NCBI GenBank assembly: GCA_039961675.1
Contig: JABRWC010000115.1
Span: forward strand, 1-64,000
Length of the DNA: 64,000 bases
Direction of reading: 5' to 3'
Origin: JABRWC01 sp039961675
GTDB lineage: Bacteria; Planctomycetota; Phycisphaerae; UBA1845; Fen-1342
The notes below the pieces were generated by a model. That model was not told the DNA's origin, searched no databases, and saw nothing but the letters and a program-made list of their open reading frames with translations. The position numbers and the translations under genes were made by a program. Shown in pieces: positions 33,485 to 41,965 of the stretch (positions are counted from its first letter, which is position 1; every line of letters starts with the position of its first letter).

Positions 33485-33674
33485 TGCAATCCTCCTTGCG
33501 CACGAGATGTGGTTCGTCGTTCGACGATCAGCCGCACGCTCGCGGTCCGCACCGCGCCGGCGGGCACGCCGCAGCGCACGGATCAGAATGGTACGCACGA
33601 CGTTCCCTGGCCTTGGGCAACGCCCGGCGAGAGAACGTCGTGCTGCTCAAACGAGACTCTCCCCCTGGGCGCGA

Positions 33675-33803
33675 CTAGTCGCTGCCGCCGCGGAAGAAGA
33701 GATACCAGACGAGCGCTGCAACGGCCGCGAGCACGACGACGGCCAGGCCGCCGCCGGCGCTCAGAAGTCCGCCGAGCAGACCGGTATTGGTGGTTGTATC
33801 CAC
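33675..33803 (-). CDS. Small single-span membrane protein (42 aa)
   Basis: GTG start with GGAG 7 nt upstream. Product MDTTTNTGLLGGLLSAGGGL, then AVVVLAAVAALVWYLFF and a short RGGSD tail: a polar N-terminus, a Gly-rich turn, one transmembrane helix and a charged C-terminus. A longer frame reaches an ATG at 33905 but would add an Arg-rich extension without a ribosome-binding site. Together with the 30-aa ORF it suggests a cluster of micro-membrane proteins. Function unknown. Confidence 0.6.
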   Translation of the reverse strand: MDTTTNTGLLGGLLSAGGGLAVVVLAAVAALVWYLFFRGGSD

Positions 33804-33997
33804 AGACGATCTCCAGTGTGAACGCGCCCATGCCGGACTCGCCGCGCCGACGAGTCTCCTCGGTCTGGGCCTTGCTGACCGCGTACTATCGGCCGGTATT
33901 GCCAACCCGTCAAGCGCCTGGAGCGGGAGAATCGCGACGCGCAGGGTTCGGTCGGGCTCGATGCCCGGGATTCACCCCTGCGATATCATCGCCGGCG

Positions 33998-35038
33998 ATG
34001 AACCCGCTCGCCGAGTCCGTCCCCACGGTATCCGTCGTCATACCCGTCTTCAACGAGGCGGAGAACATCGAGACGCTGCTGCGACGCGTGCGCGCCGCGC
34101 TGGAATCGTCCACCGGCGCCTACGAGCTGGTGATCGTGGACGATGGCAGCCGCGACGCCAGCCCCGTGCTGATCCAGCGCGCCGCTGGAACGGATACGCG
34201 CATCCGGCTGGTGCAGCTCTCGCGGAACTTCGGCCACCAGGCGGCGCTGCTGGCGGGAATGGACAACGCCCGCGGCGACGCGGTCATCACGATGGATGCC
34301 GACCTGCAACACCCCCCGGAACTGCTCCCCGAGCTGATCCGGCTGTGGCGCGAGGGCGCCGAAGTGGTCCAGACCATCCGCCGCGAGCCGGCCGACGACA
34401 GTGCGCTCAAGCGGATGAGCTCGCGCTGGTTCTACCGCCTGCTGTCGTCGCTCTCGCGCTACCGTGTCACTCCCGGAGCGGCTGATTTCCGGCTGCTGTC
34501 GCGACCGGCCGCAGAAGCGTTCCGCGCCTGCCGCGAACGCTGCCGGTTCAACCGCGGGCTGGTGCAGTGGATCGGCTTTCGGTACGTGGAGCTGGTCTAC
34601 GATGCCGCCCCGCGGCACGCCGGCCGGTCCAAGTACTCCTGGCGGGCGATGCTGCGTCTGGCCGGCGACGCGGTCTTCTCATTCTCGACCTGGCCGCTGC
34701 GGCTGGCGGGGCTTGCGGGCGCGTGCGTGTCGCTGGCTGCCGCCGCGTACCTCCTGTTCGTGCTCTGGGCGCGCATCTTTACGGACCGCGTGGAGCCCGG
34801 CTGGAGCTCGATCCTGGCCAGCGTGCTGGTGATCGGCGGAATGCAGCTGGTGGTGCTGTGGATCCTCGGCGAGTACGTGGGGCGCCTGTATGAAGAGGCC
34901 AAACAGCGACCGCTTTACATCGTCCGCCCGGGCGCGACGCGCGGGGAGGACGTACATGCCGGATGCGCCGCGCCGCCCCTCACGGCCGAGCGCCAGCCGG
35001 CCGCACAGTCCGCGTCAGTCGAGCTGCATCAGGAATGA
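33998..35038 (+). CDS. Family 2 glycosyltransferase with two C-terminal membrane helices (DPM1/GtrB-like)
   Basis: 346 aa. VSVVIPVFNEAENIETLLRR and VIVDDGSRDASP, then MDADLQHPPELLPELI with the DxD metal site, mark a GT-A GT2 enzyme. The C-terminal GDAVFSFSTWPLRLAGLAGA and ILASVLVIGGMQLVVLWILG helices with GEYVGRLYEEAKQRPLYIV complete the polyprenyl-phosphate sugar transferase type (DPM1/GtrB/ArnC-like). It should transfer a sugar from a nucleotide donor to polyprenyl phosphate at the cytoplasmic face. Start at the ATG at 33998 because the family begins there; the longer frame to 33509 has no coding signal. It overlaps the rRNA methyltransferase gene at the 3' end by 24 bp, convergent. Confidence 0.92.
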   Translation: MNPLAESVPTVSVVIPVFNEAENIETLLRRVRAALESSTGAYELVIVDDGSRDASPVLIQRAAGTDTRIRLVQLSRNFGHQAALLAGMDNARGDAVITMDADLQHPPELLPELIRLWREGAEVVQTIRREPADDSALKRMSSRWFYRLLSSLSRYRVTPGAADFRLLSRPAAEAFRACRERCRFNRGLVQWIGFRYVELVYDAAPRHAGRSKYSWRAMLRLAGDAVFSFSTWPLRLAGLAGACVSLAAAAYLLFVLWARIFTDRVEPGWSSILASVLVIGGMQLVVLWILGEYVGRLYEEAKQRPLYIVRPGATRGEDVHAGCAAPPLTAERQPAAQSASVELHQE

Positions 35039-36085
35039 CTTCACGTACTCCGGGTCGGCGGCGAAGTCGGCCGGCAGCTCCAGTTCGTCCAGGCCGAGCA
35101 CTCGCCGGCTGCCGGCCGCGCGCCGCAGTGCATCGACGATCCGCGGGCGGCGCAGCGCGCGGAAGTTCGTGGAAAACAGCAGCCACCCACCCTCTGCGAG
35201 CAGCTCCACCGCGCCCCCCAGGAGCGGGTGCAGATCGTCGGCCAGTGCGAAGACGCGACCGGACGCCTTGTCGCGCCCGAACGCCGGCGGATCGACCACG
35301 ATCATGTCGAAGCGGCGTCGCTGGCGCGTGGCCCGCTTGAAATAGGCCAGCGCGTCCGAGCAAATGAACGTGTGGCGCTCCAGGGCGAGCGAGTTGAACG
35401 CGAAGTTCCGCTTGCCCCATTCGAGGTAGCGCTTCGACGCGTCGACGCTGGTCGTGCTCGTCGCGCCGCCGGCCGCAGCCGCGACCGAAAACGAACAGGT
35501 GTACGCGAAGAGGTTGAGCAGCGACTTCCCGCCGGCGGCGGCACGAATCCGCGCGCGGTTGGCGCGCTGGTCGAGGAACAGCCCCGTGGAATAGCCGTCG
35601 TACGGCCGGACAAGGAACGTCAGGGATTCCTCGCAGACCGTTCGCTCCGCCTCGACCGGCGCGCCGATCCAGGGCGTCGCGTCGCGGTGGGCGGCCTCCA
35701 ATCGCTTGAAGGCTGCGGAGCGGTTCGCTGGGAAGCGCTTCAGGTAAACGGCTCGCGCTCCCAGCGCGCGCTGCGCGTGCTCGGCGAGGGCGCGCGCCGC
35801 GCGCTCGTCCAGCTTCAGCACGCCGTCATGAAGCTGGGCGACCAGCACGTCGTCGTATTGTTCGAGCACGAAGCCCGGCACCCCGTCGGCGGCGCCGTGA
35901 AACCAGCGCAGAGCGTTGGTGCGCAGGCGCTCCTGCAATCCGCCCCGGCGGCCCAGCGCCGCGGCCAGCGCCGCCAAAGCCCGTTCGAAATCGAGCGGAC
36001 GAGGTGCCTGTCCGGGCGGACCGGCGTCGCGCGCAGCCCGGCGCGCGCCAGCCGGTTGTCGTGAACCTCGGCGCCCGGCGTGCAT
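35015..36085 (-). CDS. rlmI: Class I SAM-dependent rRNA methyltransferase (RlmI family)
   Basis: 356 aa, ATG with GGGAG 8 nt upstream. Similar to the 23S rRNA m5C1962 methyltransferase: ALRWFHGAADGVPGFVLEQY is the N-terminal PUA-to-EEHEE transition, LNLFAYTCSFSVAAAAGGA the SAM motif, DMIVVDPPAFG the catalytic DPPxF motif, and LLFSTNFRAL the later strand. Residues 1-35 (MHAGRRGSRQPAGARR) are an Arg/Gly-rich extension without a clear PUA domain, so this is an N-terminally short form or the N-terminus is unusual. Convergent with the glycosyltransferase. Confidence 0.88.
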   Translation of the reverse strand: MHAGRRGSRQPAGARRAARDAGPPGQAPRPLDFERALAALAAALGRRGGLQERLRTNALRWFHGAADGVPGFVLEQYDDVLVAQLHDGVLKLDERAARALAEHAQRALGARAVYLKRFPANRSAAFKRLEAAHRDATPWIGAPVEAERTVCEESLTFLVRPYDGYSTGLFLDQRANRARIRAAAGGKSLLNLFAYTCSFSVAAAAGGATSTTSVDASKRYLEWGKRNFAFNSLALERHTFICSDALAYFKRATRQRRRFDMIVVDPPAFGRDKASGRVFALADDLHPLLGGAVELLAEGGWLLFSTNFRALRRPRIVDALRRAAGSRRVLGLDELELPADFAADPEYVKSFLMQLD

Positions 36086-36334
36086 GCGACAGGCTCCCGC
36101 GAACCCCGCGCAGCGTAGTGCAGGTGACGGGAGTCGCAATACCCGTACGTCCCCGGGGGACGGCGGCTTCCTGGTGATCCGGCTCGGTGGCGCGACGGCG
36201 CTCCGCTCGACTACAATGGTCGCACTCAGCGGTGCCGGGCACAACTTTCGGTTGAAACGCGTCGCAATCGTCGTCGGGCGTTTCGTGGCGCCGGCAATCC
36301 GTGCCGACGACTCACCTTGTTCCAGGAGCGCACC

Positions 36335-36862
36335 ATGATCAGCAAGGCCCAGACGGTGGAGCAGTATCTCGCGGCCCTTCCGGCGGATCGGCGCGCCGCG
36401 ATCGAGGCGGTTCGCGACGTGATCCTGACGAACCTCGGCAAGGGGTACGTCGAGTGCATGCAGTACGGGATGATCGGGTACTGCGTGCCGCACAGCGTGT
36501 ACCCGCCCGGGTATCACTGCGACCCGCGCCAGCCGCTGCCGTTCGCCGGCCTGGCGTCGCAGAAGAACTACATGTCGCTCTACCTGGGCTGCGTGTACAT
36601 GGACGCGAAGCGCAGCGAGTGGTTCCGCACGGCGTGGACTGCGACGGGCAGGAAGCTCGACATGGGCAAAGCGTGCATTCGGTTCCGAAAACTCGAGGAC
36701 GTGCCGCTGGAGGTCGTCGGCCAGGCCGTCGCCGGCGCGCCGGTCGACGAGTTCATCGCGCAGTACGAGGCCGTGCTTAACCGCGGCGGCGAGCGGAAGC
36801 AACCCGCGAAGACCGCCGCCAAGGGCGCGCCGAAACCGCGAACCGCGAAGAAAAGGGCGTGA
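36335..36862 (+). CDS. DUF1801 protein
   Basis: 175 aa, ATG with AGGAG 7 nt upstream; an in-frame ATG-like start at 36317 is ignored. TVEQYLAALPADRRAAIEAV and VECMQYGMIGYCVP with DAKRSEWFRTAW and KLDMGKACIRFRKLEDVP are the conserved DUF1801 (YdhG-like) fold, cytoplasmic alpha/beta proteins of unknown function. The last ~25 residues are a Lys/Ala/Pro tail (KQPAKTAAKGAPKPRTAKKR) like that of basic DNA-binding tails; this may be a lineage-specific addition. Convergent with the cytochrome lipoprotein. Confidence 0.87.
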   Translation: MISKAQTVEQYLAALPADRRAAIEAVRDVILTNLGKGYVECMQYGMIGYCVPHSVYPPGYHCDPRQPLPFAGLASQKNYMSLYLGCVYMDAKRSEWFRTAWTATGRKLDMGKACIRFRKLEDVPLEVVGQAVAGAPVDEFIAQYEAVLNRGGERKQPAKTAAKGAPKPRTAKKRA

Positions 36863-36932
36863 ATCACCGGTCGCCGGCTGGCGCGAGATCGCCCTGCTGG
36901 TCAGAATCCCGCGCGCAGGTCGCATTTTAGAA

Positions 36933-36952
36933 CCCCGCACGGAAGTGCGGGG
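36933..36952. repeat. GNRA-tetraloop hairpin, copy 2
   Basis: 8-bp perfect stem (36933-36940 with 36945-36952) closing a GGAA loop, between the convergent DUF1801 and cytochrome c genes. Same stem sequence as the copy at 31789-31810, differing in the loop and in one closing pair. Here a bidirectional terminator role is plausible by position, but a REP-like dispersed element explains both copies. Confidence 0.55.
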
Positions 36953-36999
36953 CCGAGTGCGGCGCGGCCCGCCACTTCCGTGGGGGGGCGATCGTTGTA

Positions 37000-37530
37000 C
37001 TACGGCGCGGAGGCGAAGAACGCGTTCAGGTCGGCGATCTCCTGTGCACTGAGCGTCAGGCCGGCCATGAGCGCATCGAGTGAGCCGAGATCGGCGACGA
37101 GATCGTCGCCGGTGTTCTTGAGGTCGCCCGCGAAGCCGCTTGGGTCAAACGTGCCGAGCGAGTGACACGACGCACAGTCGGCGTTGTACTTGGCCTGGCC
37201 CGCGGTCGCGTCGCCATTTCCTCCACCGCCGCCATTGTCATTGCCGTTATCGTCGTTGTCGTTCCCGTTCCCGTCGGCGTTATCGTTCAGATCATCATTG
37301 TCATTGTCGTTGTCGTTCCCGTTCCCGTTGCCGTTGCCGTTGTCGTTGTCGTTCAGATCATCATTGTCGTCGTCGTTGTCATTCAGGCCGTCGTCATTGT
37401 CGTTGTCGTTGCGATTCACGTTCGTGTTGCCGTTCTCCCCGAACAGTCCGTCAGCCGGGCAGCCGCCGCCGGCGAACCCGAACAACAGCAGCCCCGCCGA
37501 CAACATCCCAAACAGCTTGATTCGCAGCAT
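37000..37530 (-). CDS. Cytochrome c lipoprotein with Asn/Asp/Gly repeat linker
   Basis: 176 aa. Lipoprotein signal MLRIKLFGMLSAGLLLFGFA then GGGC (lipidated C24). Residues 32-105 are almost only Asn, Asp and Gly, built from repeated short units (NDNDND, GNGN, DLND), which will be an extended and possibly Ca-binding linker. The C-terminal ~70 residues are a small c-type cytochrome: ATAGQAKYNADCASCHSLG with CASCH at C119-H123 for covalent heme, a GDLKNTG turn and an ALMAGLTLSAQEIADLNAFF helix that may provide the axial Met. It likely carries electrons in the periplasm at the outer membrane or surface. A spurious Val/Ile-rich ORF occurs on the opposite strand over the repeat. Confidence 0.87.
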   Translation of the reverse strand: MLRIKLFGMLSAGLLLFGFAGGGCPADGLFGENGNTNVNRNDNDNDDGLNDNDDDNDDLNDNDNGNGNGNGNDNDNDNDDLNDNADGNGNDNDDNGNDNGGGGGNGDATAGQAKYNADCASCHSLGTFDPSGFAGDLKNTGDDLVADLGSLDALMAGLTLSAQEIADLNAFFASAP

Positions 37531-37903
37531 CGGAACCTCCCCGTAGAAAAAACGGCGTGATCAGAAAGTGCAATCCGCTACCCTTCGACCCACGCCCGCT
37601 AATGGTACGCGTCCCCGGGTGTCTTTGTACCCGCCCGCTCCGCGGCCAATGCCAAACCAGCGTGATTATGGGTCGCTCGCCGACGCGTAGCCAGCCAAGC
37701 GACTCCCGTCCTTCAGCAGGCCGATATAATACGCGGGCGAGATCGAGACTCGTCAGCAGTTGGGAGCGGGGGACTCCCGTCGAGACGAGGCGGGCCGGCG
37801 GGGCCGAATACGCTCATGCGGCGTCCCGCACGCCCGTCGTTCACAGAGTTCGCAGCTCCGTTCCAGCATCGTGCCCTCGCACACGATCGCCAGGAGAACC
37901 AGC
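37531..37903. other. 373-bp divergent intergenic region with a perfect -10
   Basis: Between the cytochrome c lipoprotein (minus) and the DUF4198-like gene (plus). Plus-strand TATAAT at 37725-37730 is a perfect -10 hexamer, about 175 nt before the ATG at 37904. A convincing -35 at the right distance was not found, so it may depend on an activator or an extended -10. No ORF of interest and no strong hairpin. Confidence 0.4.
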
Positions 37904-38746
37904 ATGAGACCCACATTCATCGGCCGGGCGGCCGTTGTCGCCGCGCTGATTGCGGCGCCTTCCGCCGCGGCACAAACGGTGCACACCCTCTCACCCAGCG
38001 CATACCAGGCGCGACCCGAGCAGACGATCGAGCTGCGCTTGCTCGCCGGCGAGGCGAAAGCCGCCGCGGCTCAAGCGTGGCGCGCGGCGGACGTGGCCTG
38101 GTTCTTCGTTCGCGACGGGGCAGAGCAGCGCAACGTGGAGCGGATTCAGCCGGCCGGCAACGGGCAGACGCTGGCCGTAACCGTGAAGCGTCCCGGCGTC
38201 ACGATCATCGGCCTCGATCGGAGAGCATCCGTCGAGCACGTCCGCGCGGCCGAATTGGACGCATTTCTCAAGGCGCACGCCGTCTCGCCGACGCCAGGAG
38301 GTTCAGCGCGCCGTGCGAAAGCCGACGCGCCGCTGCGCGTGAAGCGCGTGGAATCGGCGCGGACGATGGTGCGGGTCAGCGACGGCGCGATGGAAGGCAG
38401 CGGCGGCTCGGCGGTCGCGACGAGCAAGACGGGGCAGGCGGTGGAAATCCGGCCGCTATTCGACCCGACGCTGCTCGCCGCCGGCAGCGACCTGCCGGTG
38501 CGCGTGTACGCCGGCGGCCGTGCCAGGGAAGGCGTAACCGTCCGCGCGACGCACATTGGTACAGGCGGTTCGCATGACGCGGTAACGGACCGCGAAGGAA
38601 TCACGGCACTGCCGATCGACCGCACGGGGGTCTGGCGGGTGGAGTTTCACGCGTCCGACGGGGCCGGGGCGGACGACGCGGCCGACCTGGTGCTCTACAG
38701 CGGCACGATGACGTTCGAAGTGACTCGTGAAGGGGGCGCGGAATGA
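37904..38746 (+). CDS. Secreted DUF4198-like protein
   Basis: 280 aa, ATG with AGGAG 7 nt upstream. Signal peptide MRPTFIGRAAVVAALIAAPS to the AAAQ cleavage region. The body has the order of DUF4198 proteins (periplasmic, sometimes linked to metal uptake): ADVAWFFVRDGAEQRNVERI, PGVTIIGLDRR, LRVKRVESARTMVRVS, then a beta-sandwich domain with VYAGGRAREGVTVRATHIGT and REGITALPIDRTGVWRVEFH. The family call is by eye. The gene overlaps the BNR-repeat gene by 4 nt (ATGA), so their products are probably made together and may act on the cell surface. Confidence 0.75.
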   Translation: MRPTFIGRAAVVAALIAAPSAAAQTVHTLSPSAYQARPEQTIELRLLAGEAKAAAAQAWRAADVAWFFVRDGAEQRNVERIQPAGNGQTLAVTVKRPGVTIIGLDRRASVEHVRAAELDAFLKAHAVSPTPGGSARRAKADAPLRVKRVESARTMVRVSDGAMEGSGGSAVATSKTGQAVEIRPLFDPTLLAAGSDLPVRVYAGGRAREGVTVRATHIGTGGSHDAVTDREGITALPIDRTGVWRVEFHASDGAGADDAADLVLYSGTMTFEVTREGGAE

Positions 38747-41013
38747 GCCGGCGCATGAATCTGACGGTGATACTGGTTGGGCTGTCGGCTGCGACGTGGG
38801 CGCAGGGTGCGAGCGTCTGGACCGAGTTTGGACCCGCGCCGACGGTCGACAGCACGTTCGAGTACGTCGGCCGCGTGTCGGCGGTCGTGTGCAGCCCCAC
38901 CGATCCCGACCGCTACTTCGTGACCGGCGCGGACGGCGGTGTGTGGCGCACGACGGACGGCGGCGCGAGCTGGACGCCTGTGACGGCGGACATGCCCACG
39001 TCGGCGATGGGCGCGCTGGCGCTCGATCCGAGCGACGAAAACATCGTCTACGCGGGGACGGGCGAAGCGAATTACGCCAACCACAGCCGCTACGGGTTGG
39101 GTGTCTTCAAGTCTTATGACGGCGGCGACACCTGGGTGCAGATCGCGGAGGAGACCTTCGCCGGCCGCTGCTTCTCGCAGCTCGCGATTAACCCGCAAAA
39201 CCCACAGGTGCTGTACGCCAGCATCGCCCGCGCGGGCGGGTTCCCCGAAATGGCCGGCGCCAAGCAGCACCCCGGCAGATTCGGCCCGCTGGGCGTCTTC
39301 CGCTCGGACGACGGCGGCGAGACTTGGACGCACCTGACCAACGGGCTGCCCGACCGCGCGGGCACGTCCGTGGTGATTGACCCGAGCAATCCAAACGTCG
39401 TCTACGCCGGCATCGGCCACATCTTCGGCGCTGCGGACAACGGGATTTACAAGAGCACCGACGGCGGCGCGAGCTGGACGCGCCTGAGCACCGGCTTGCC
39501 GAGCAACTGGAGCGCGATCGGGCGAATCACGGTCGCCGTCGCGCCCAGTCAGCCGTCGCGCCTCTACGCGCTGATATCCAACGCCTGCGACGCGACCGGC
39601 GGCAACGGCGGGACGCAGGGCGCCTACCGCAGCGACAACGGCGGCGCGAGCTGGACGACGATCAACGTGGGCACGGACTTGCAGGCCACGTACGGCTGGT
39701 TTCTGTCCGTCATCACCGTGCACCCGACCAACCCGGACCTGGTCTTCATGGGCGGGTTGAACCTGCGCCGCTCAACCAACGCCGGCACAAACTGGTCCAC
39801 CGTCACGCCGCAGCACGTGGACATGCACGCGCTCGCCTGGGACGCCGCCGGGCGGCTGGTTTGCGGCAACGACGGCGGCGTTCACCGCTCGGCGGACAAC
39901 GGCGCGACGTGGACGGCGCTGAATACCGGCCTGGGGACCATGCAGCTCTACGCCGGACTGTCCACGCATCCGCTCGATGCGAACATTCTGTGGGGCGGAT
40001 TCCAGGACAACGGGTCGAGCCGGCGGACCACGGCGGGCGTCGTGTGGGACCAGCGCCTCGGCGGCGACGGCGGCTGGACGCAGATCATCCAGCAGGTGCC
40101 GACCCGCTGGTACGGCGAGTTCCAGGGCACGGGAAACCTCTACCGCTCGGTGAACTCCGGCAACACCTTCGCCGGCGCGCGGAACGGAATCCCGTTCGGC
40201 GATCGCAACTGCTTCCTGCCGCCGTACGTCGGCGACCCGGTGAACAGCGACCGCATGCTGTACGCAACGCAGCGGATCTACGAGACGCTGGACCGCGGCA
40301 ACAATTGGGCCGCGATCAGCGGTGACCTGACCAAAGGACAGGGTGCAATCCGCGCGTTGGCGATCGCTCCGTCTGATCCGCTGGTCGTTTACGCCGCGAC
40401 CAATGACGGAAACGTGCAGCGGTCCGACGACGGCGGCTTCAATTGGACGCTGCTGCTCGACGACAATCCCGGCTGGCCGCGCGTCACGCGCGAGCTGCGC
40501 GTCGATCCGCAGGACCCGATGACCGTCTACCTGGCCGGTGCGGTCTTCGGAGCGCCGAAGGTTCGACGCTCTACCGACGGCGGTCAGACGTGGAGCGTGC
40601 TCGACGGCGACCTGCCGGACGTCCCCGTGAACGTGATCGCGGTCGACGTGCGCGGCGTGCAGACCGTGCTGTACGCCGGCTCGGACACCGGCGTCTTCCG
40701 CTCCGTGGACATGGGGCAGAGCTGGCGGCGCTTCGGCGACGGCCTGCCGACCGCCGCCGTCATCGACCTGGCCGCGGATACGCCGCGGAATCGCCTGGTG
40801 GCCGCGACGCAGGGCCGCGGCGTGTGGGTCGCGCCGGCGGGCGTGCTGGGCGATCTGGACTTCGACGGCGACGTGGACATCGCCGATCTGAGCGAGCTGC
40901 TCACTGATTTCGGCTGCGAGGCGGGCGATTGCGCGGGTGATGTGGACGGTGACGGGGATACGGACATCGCCGATCTGAGCGCGTTGTTGACGGAGTACGG
41001 CGGGGTGGTCTGA
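38743..41013 (+). CDS. BNR/VPS10-type beta-propeller protein with dockerin-like C-terminus
   Basis: 756 aa, secreted (MSRRMNLTVILVGLSAATWA). Residues 30-690 contain many BNR/sialidase-like Asp-box units (TTDGGASWT, SYDGGDTWV, SDDGGETWT, STDGGASWT, SDDGGFNWT, STDGGQTWS), which form one or two seven-bladed beta-propellers as in VPS10/sortilin and glycosidase relatives. No catalytic residues are recognisable. The last ~55 residues hold two Ca-binding units (DLDFDGDVDIADLSELLTDF and DVDGDGDTDIADLSALLTEY), a dockerin-type repeat frequent in Phycisphaerae. Cell-surface or matrix protein, ATGA-coupled to the DUF4198-like gene. Confidence 0.9.
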   Translation: MSRRMNLTVILVGLSAATWAQGASVWTEFGPAPTVDSTFEYVGRVSAVVCSPTDPDRYFVTGADGGVWRTTDGGASWTPVTADMPTSAMGALALDPSDENIVYAGTGEANYANHSRYGLGVFKSYDGGDTWVQIAEETFAGRCFSQLAINPQNPQVLYASIARAGGFPEMAGAKQHPGRFGPLGVFRSDDGGETWTHLTNGLPDRAGTSVVIDPSNPNVVYAGIGHIFGAADNGIYKSTDGGASWTRLSTGLPSNWSAIGRITVAVAPSQPSRLYALISNACDATGGNGGTQGAYRSDNGGASWTTINVGTDLQATYGWFLSVITVHPTNPDLVFMGGLNLRRSTNAGTNWSTVTPQHVDMHALAWDAAGRLVCGNDGGVHRSADNGATWTALNTGLGTMQLYAGLSTHPLDANILWGGFQDNGSSRRTTAGVVWDQRLGGDGGWTQIIQQVPTRWYGEFQGTGNLYRSVNSGNTFAGARNGIPFGDRNCFLPPYVGDPVNSDRMLYATQRIYETLDRGNNWAAISGDLTKGQGAIRALAIAPSDPLVVYAATNDGNVQRSDDGGFNWTLLLDDNPGWPRVTRELRVDPQDPMTVYLAGAVFGAPKVRRSTDGGQTWSVLDGDLPDVPVNVIAVDVRGVQTVLYAGSDTGVFRSVDMGQSWRRFGDGLPTAAVIDLAADTPRNRLVAATQGRGVWVAPAGVLGDLDFDGDVDIADLSELLTDFGCEAGDCAGDVDGDGDTDIADLSALLTEYGGVV

Positions 41014-41236
41014 CCGCGCGGCGGTGCGTGTTGGTTGTCATGCCGGGGAGCTGCGCAACGGTTGCGCGGCTGCGAAAGACCGCTTCCTCGTCCTGGCGAA
41101 AGCGGAGTCGCGGCGCGGCTGGAACGGCCGTTCAGGGTGACGGTGTGGTTGGTTCGCGCTTTGATCGCTGGAAACGCGCCAGGCGAACGGGTGATCTGTC
41201 CGCCGCGAGCGAGTCGGCGGCGTCTGGTGCGGGAGA

Positions 41237-41965
41237 TCAGGCGACCCGCTCTTCGTCGTCGCTGCGCTCGACCAGCCCCAGCGTTTCCAAAGCCAGGCGC
41301 GCCGCCTTCTGCTCCGCCTCCTTCTTGCTCGGGCCCCAGGCGCTGGGGAATTGCTGCGCGCCGAGCGAGACGGCGACCTCGAAGCACTTGGCGTGGTCCG
41401 GCCCCTTTTCGTCGAGCAGCTCGTAGATCGGCGTCTGGTTCAGCACGCGCTGCGCGTGCTGCTGCAATTTCGATTTGAAGTTCGACTGGTGGTCCGAGCG
41501 GACGCACTCGTCGATTTCCCCGCCCATGTGGCGCAGGATGAACTCGCGCGCCACCTCGAAACCGCCGTCGAGATACACGGCCGCGATCACCGGTTCCTGC
41601 ACCGCCGAGGACAGGGACTTCGGCAGGTCGTCGCCCGGCGACATGCCCTGGCCCAGCAGCAGCGCGTCCGTGAGCCGCAGTTGATCTGCCACCCGGGCGC
41701 AGGCTTTGCGCGACACGACCGCGGACTTGATCTTGGTGAGCTCGCCTTCCATCGCGTCCGGCAGGCGGCGATACAGCTCCTCGCACACGACCAGGCCGAG
41801 CACGGCGTCGCCCAGGAACTCCAGACGCTCGTTGCTCTCGACGCGCGTATTGGCGGAAGACGAGTGCGTGAGCGCGGCGCGCAGCAGCTCTGCGTCGCGG
41901 AAGCGATAGTGTATGCGTGCCTGGCACTCGTCAAGCTGAGACGTATTCGAGTTCGTTGTGCTCAT
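41237..41965 (-). CDS. rnc: Ribonuclease III with a non-acidic residue at the D114 position
   Basis: 242 aa, standard length. Cleaves double-stranded RNA, including rRNA precursors. The signature ERLEFLGDAVLG is intact (E46, E49 and D53). The second catalytic region reads LSSAVQEPVIAAVYLDGG: aligning with the usual LADTVEALIGGVFLD, the Glu (E117 in E. coli numbering) is kept but the Asp (D114) is Ala. A dsRNA-binding domain (TPIYELLDEKGPDHAKCFEV, GPSKKEAEQKAARLALETLG) follows. Loss of D114 seems a natural variant in this lineage. The gene is divergent from the TIGR03960-like gene. Confidence 0.95.
   Translation of the reverse strand: MSTTNSNTSQLDECQARIHYRFRDAELLRAALTHSSSANTRVESNERLEFLGDAVLGLVVCEELYRRLPDAMEGELTKIKSAVVSRKACARVADQLRLTDALLLGQGMSPGDDLPKSLSSAVQEPVIAAVYLDGGFEVAREFILRHMGGEIDECVRSDHQSNFKSKLQQHAQRVLNQTPIYELLDEKGPDHAKCFEVAVSLGAQQFPSAWGPSKKEAEQKAARLALETLGLVERSDDEERVA

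Noticed and set aside
33509..33997. N-terminal extension of the glycosyltransferase frame
   Set aside because: Arg/Ser/Thr-rich with no signal or domain, and no Shine-Dalgarno before the early start. The GT2 domain begins at the ATG at 33998.
37162..37560. Val/Ile-rich open frame that looks like a membrane protein
   Set aside because: It is the reverse strand of the Asn/Asp codon repeats of the cytochrome linker, so the hydrophobic composition is an artefact.
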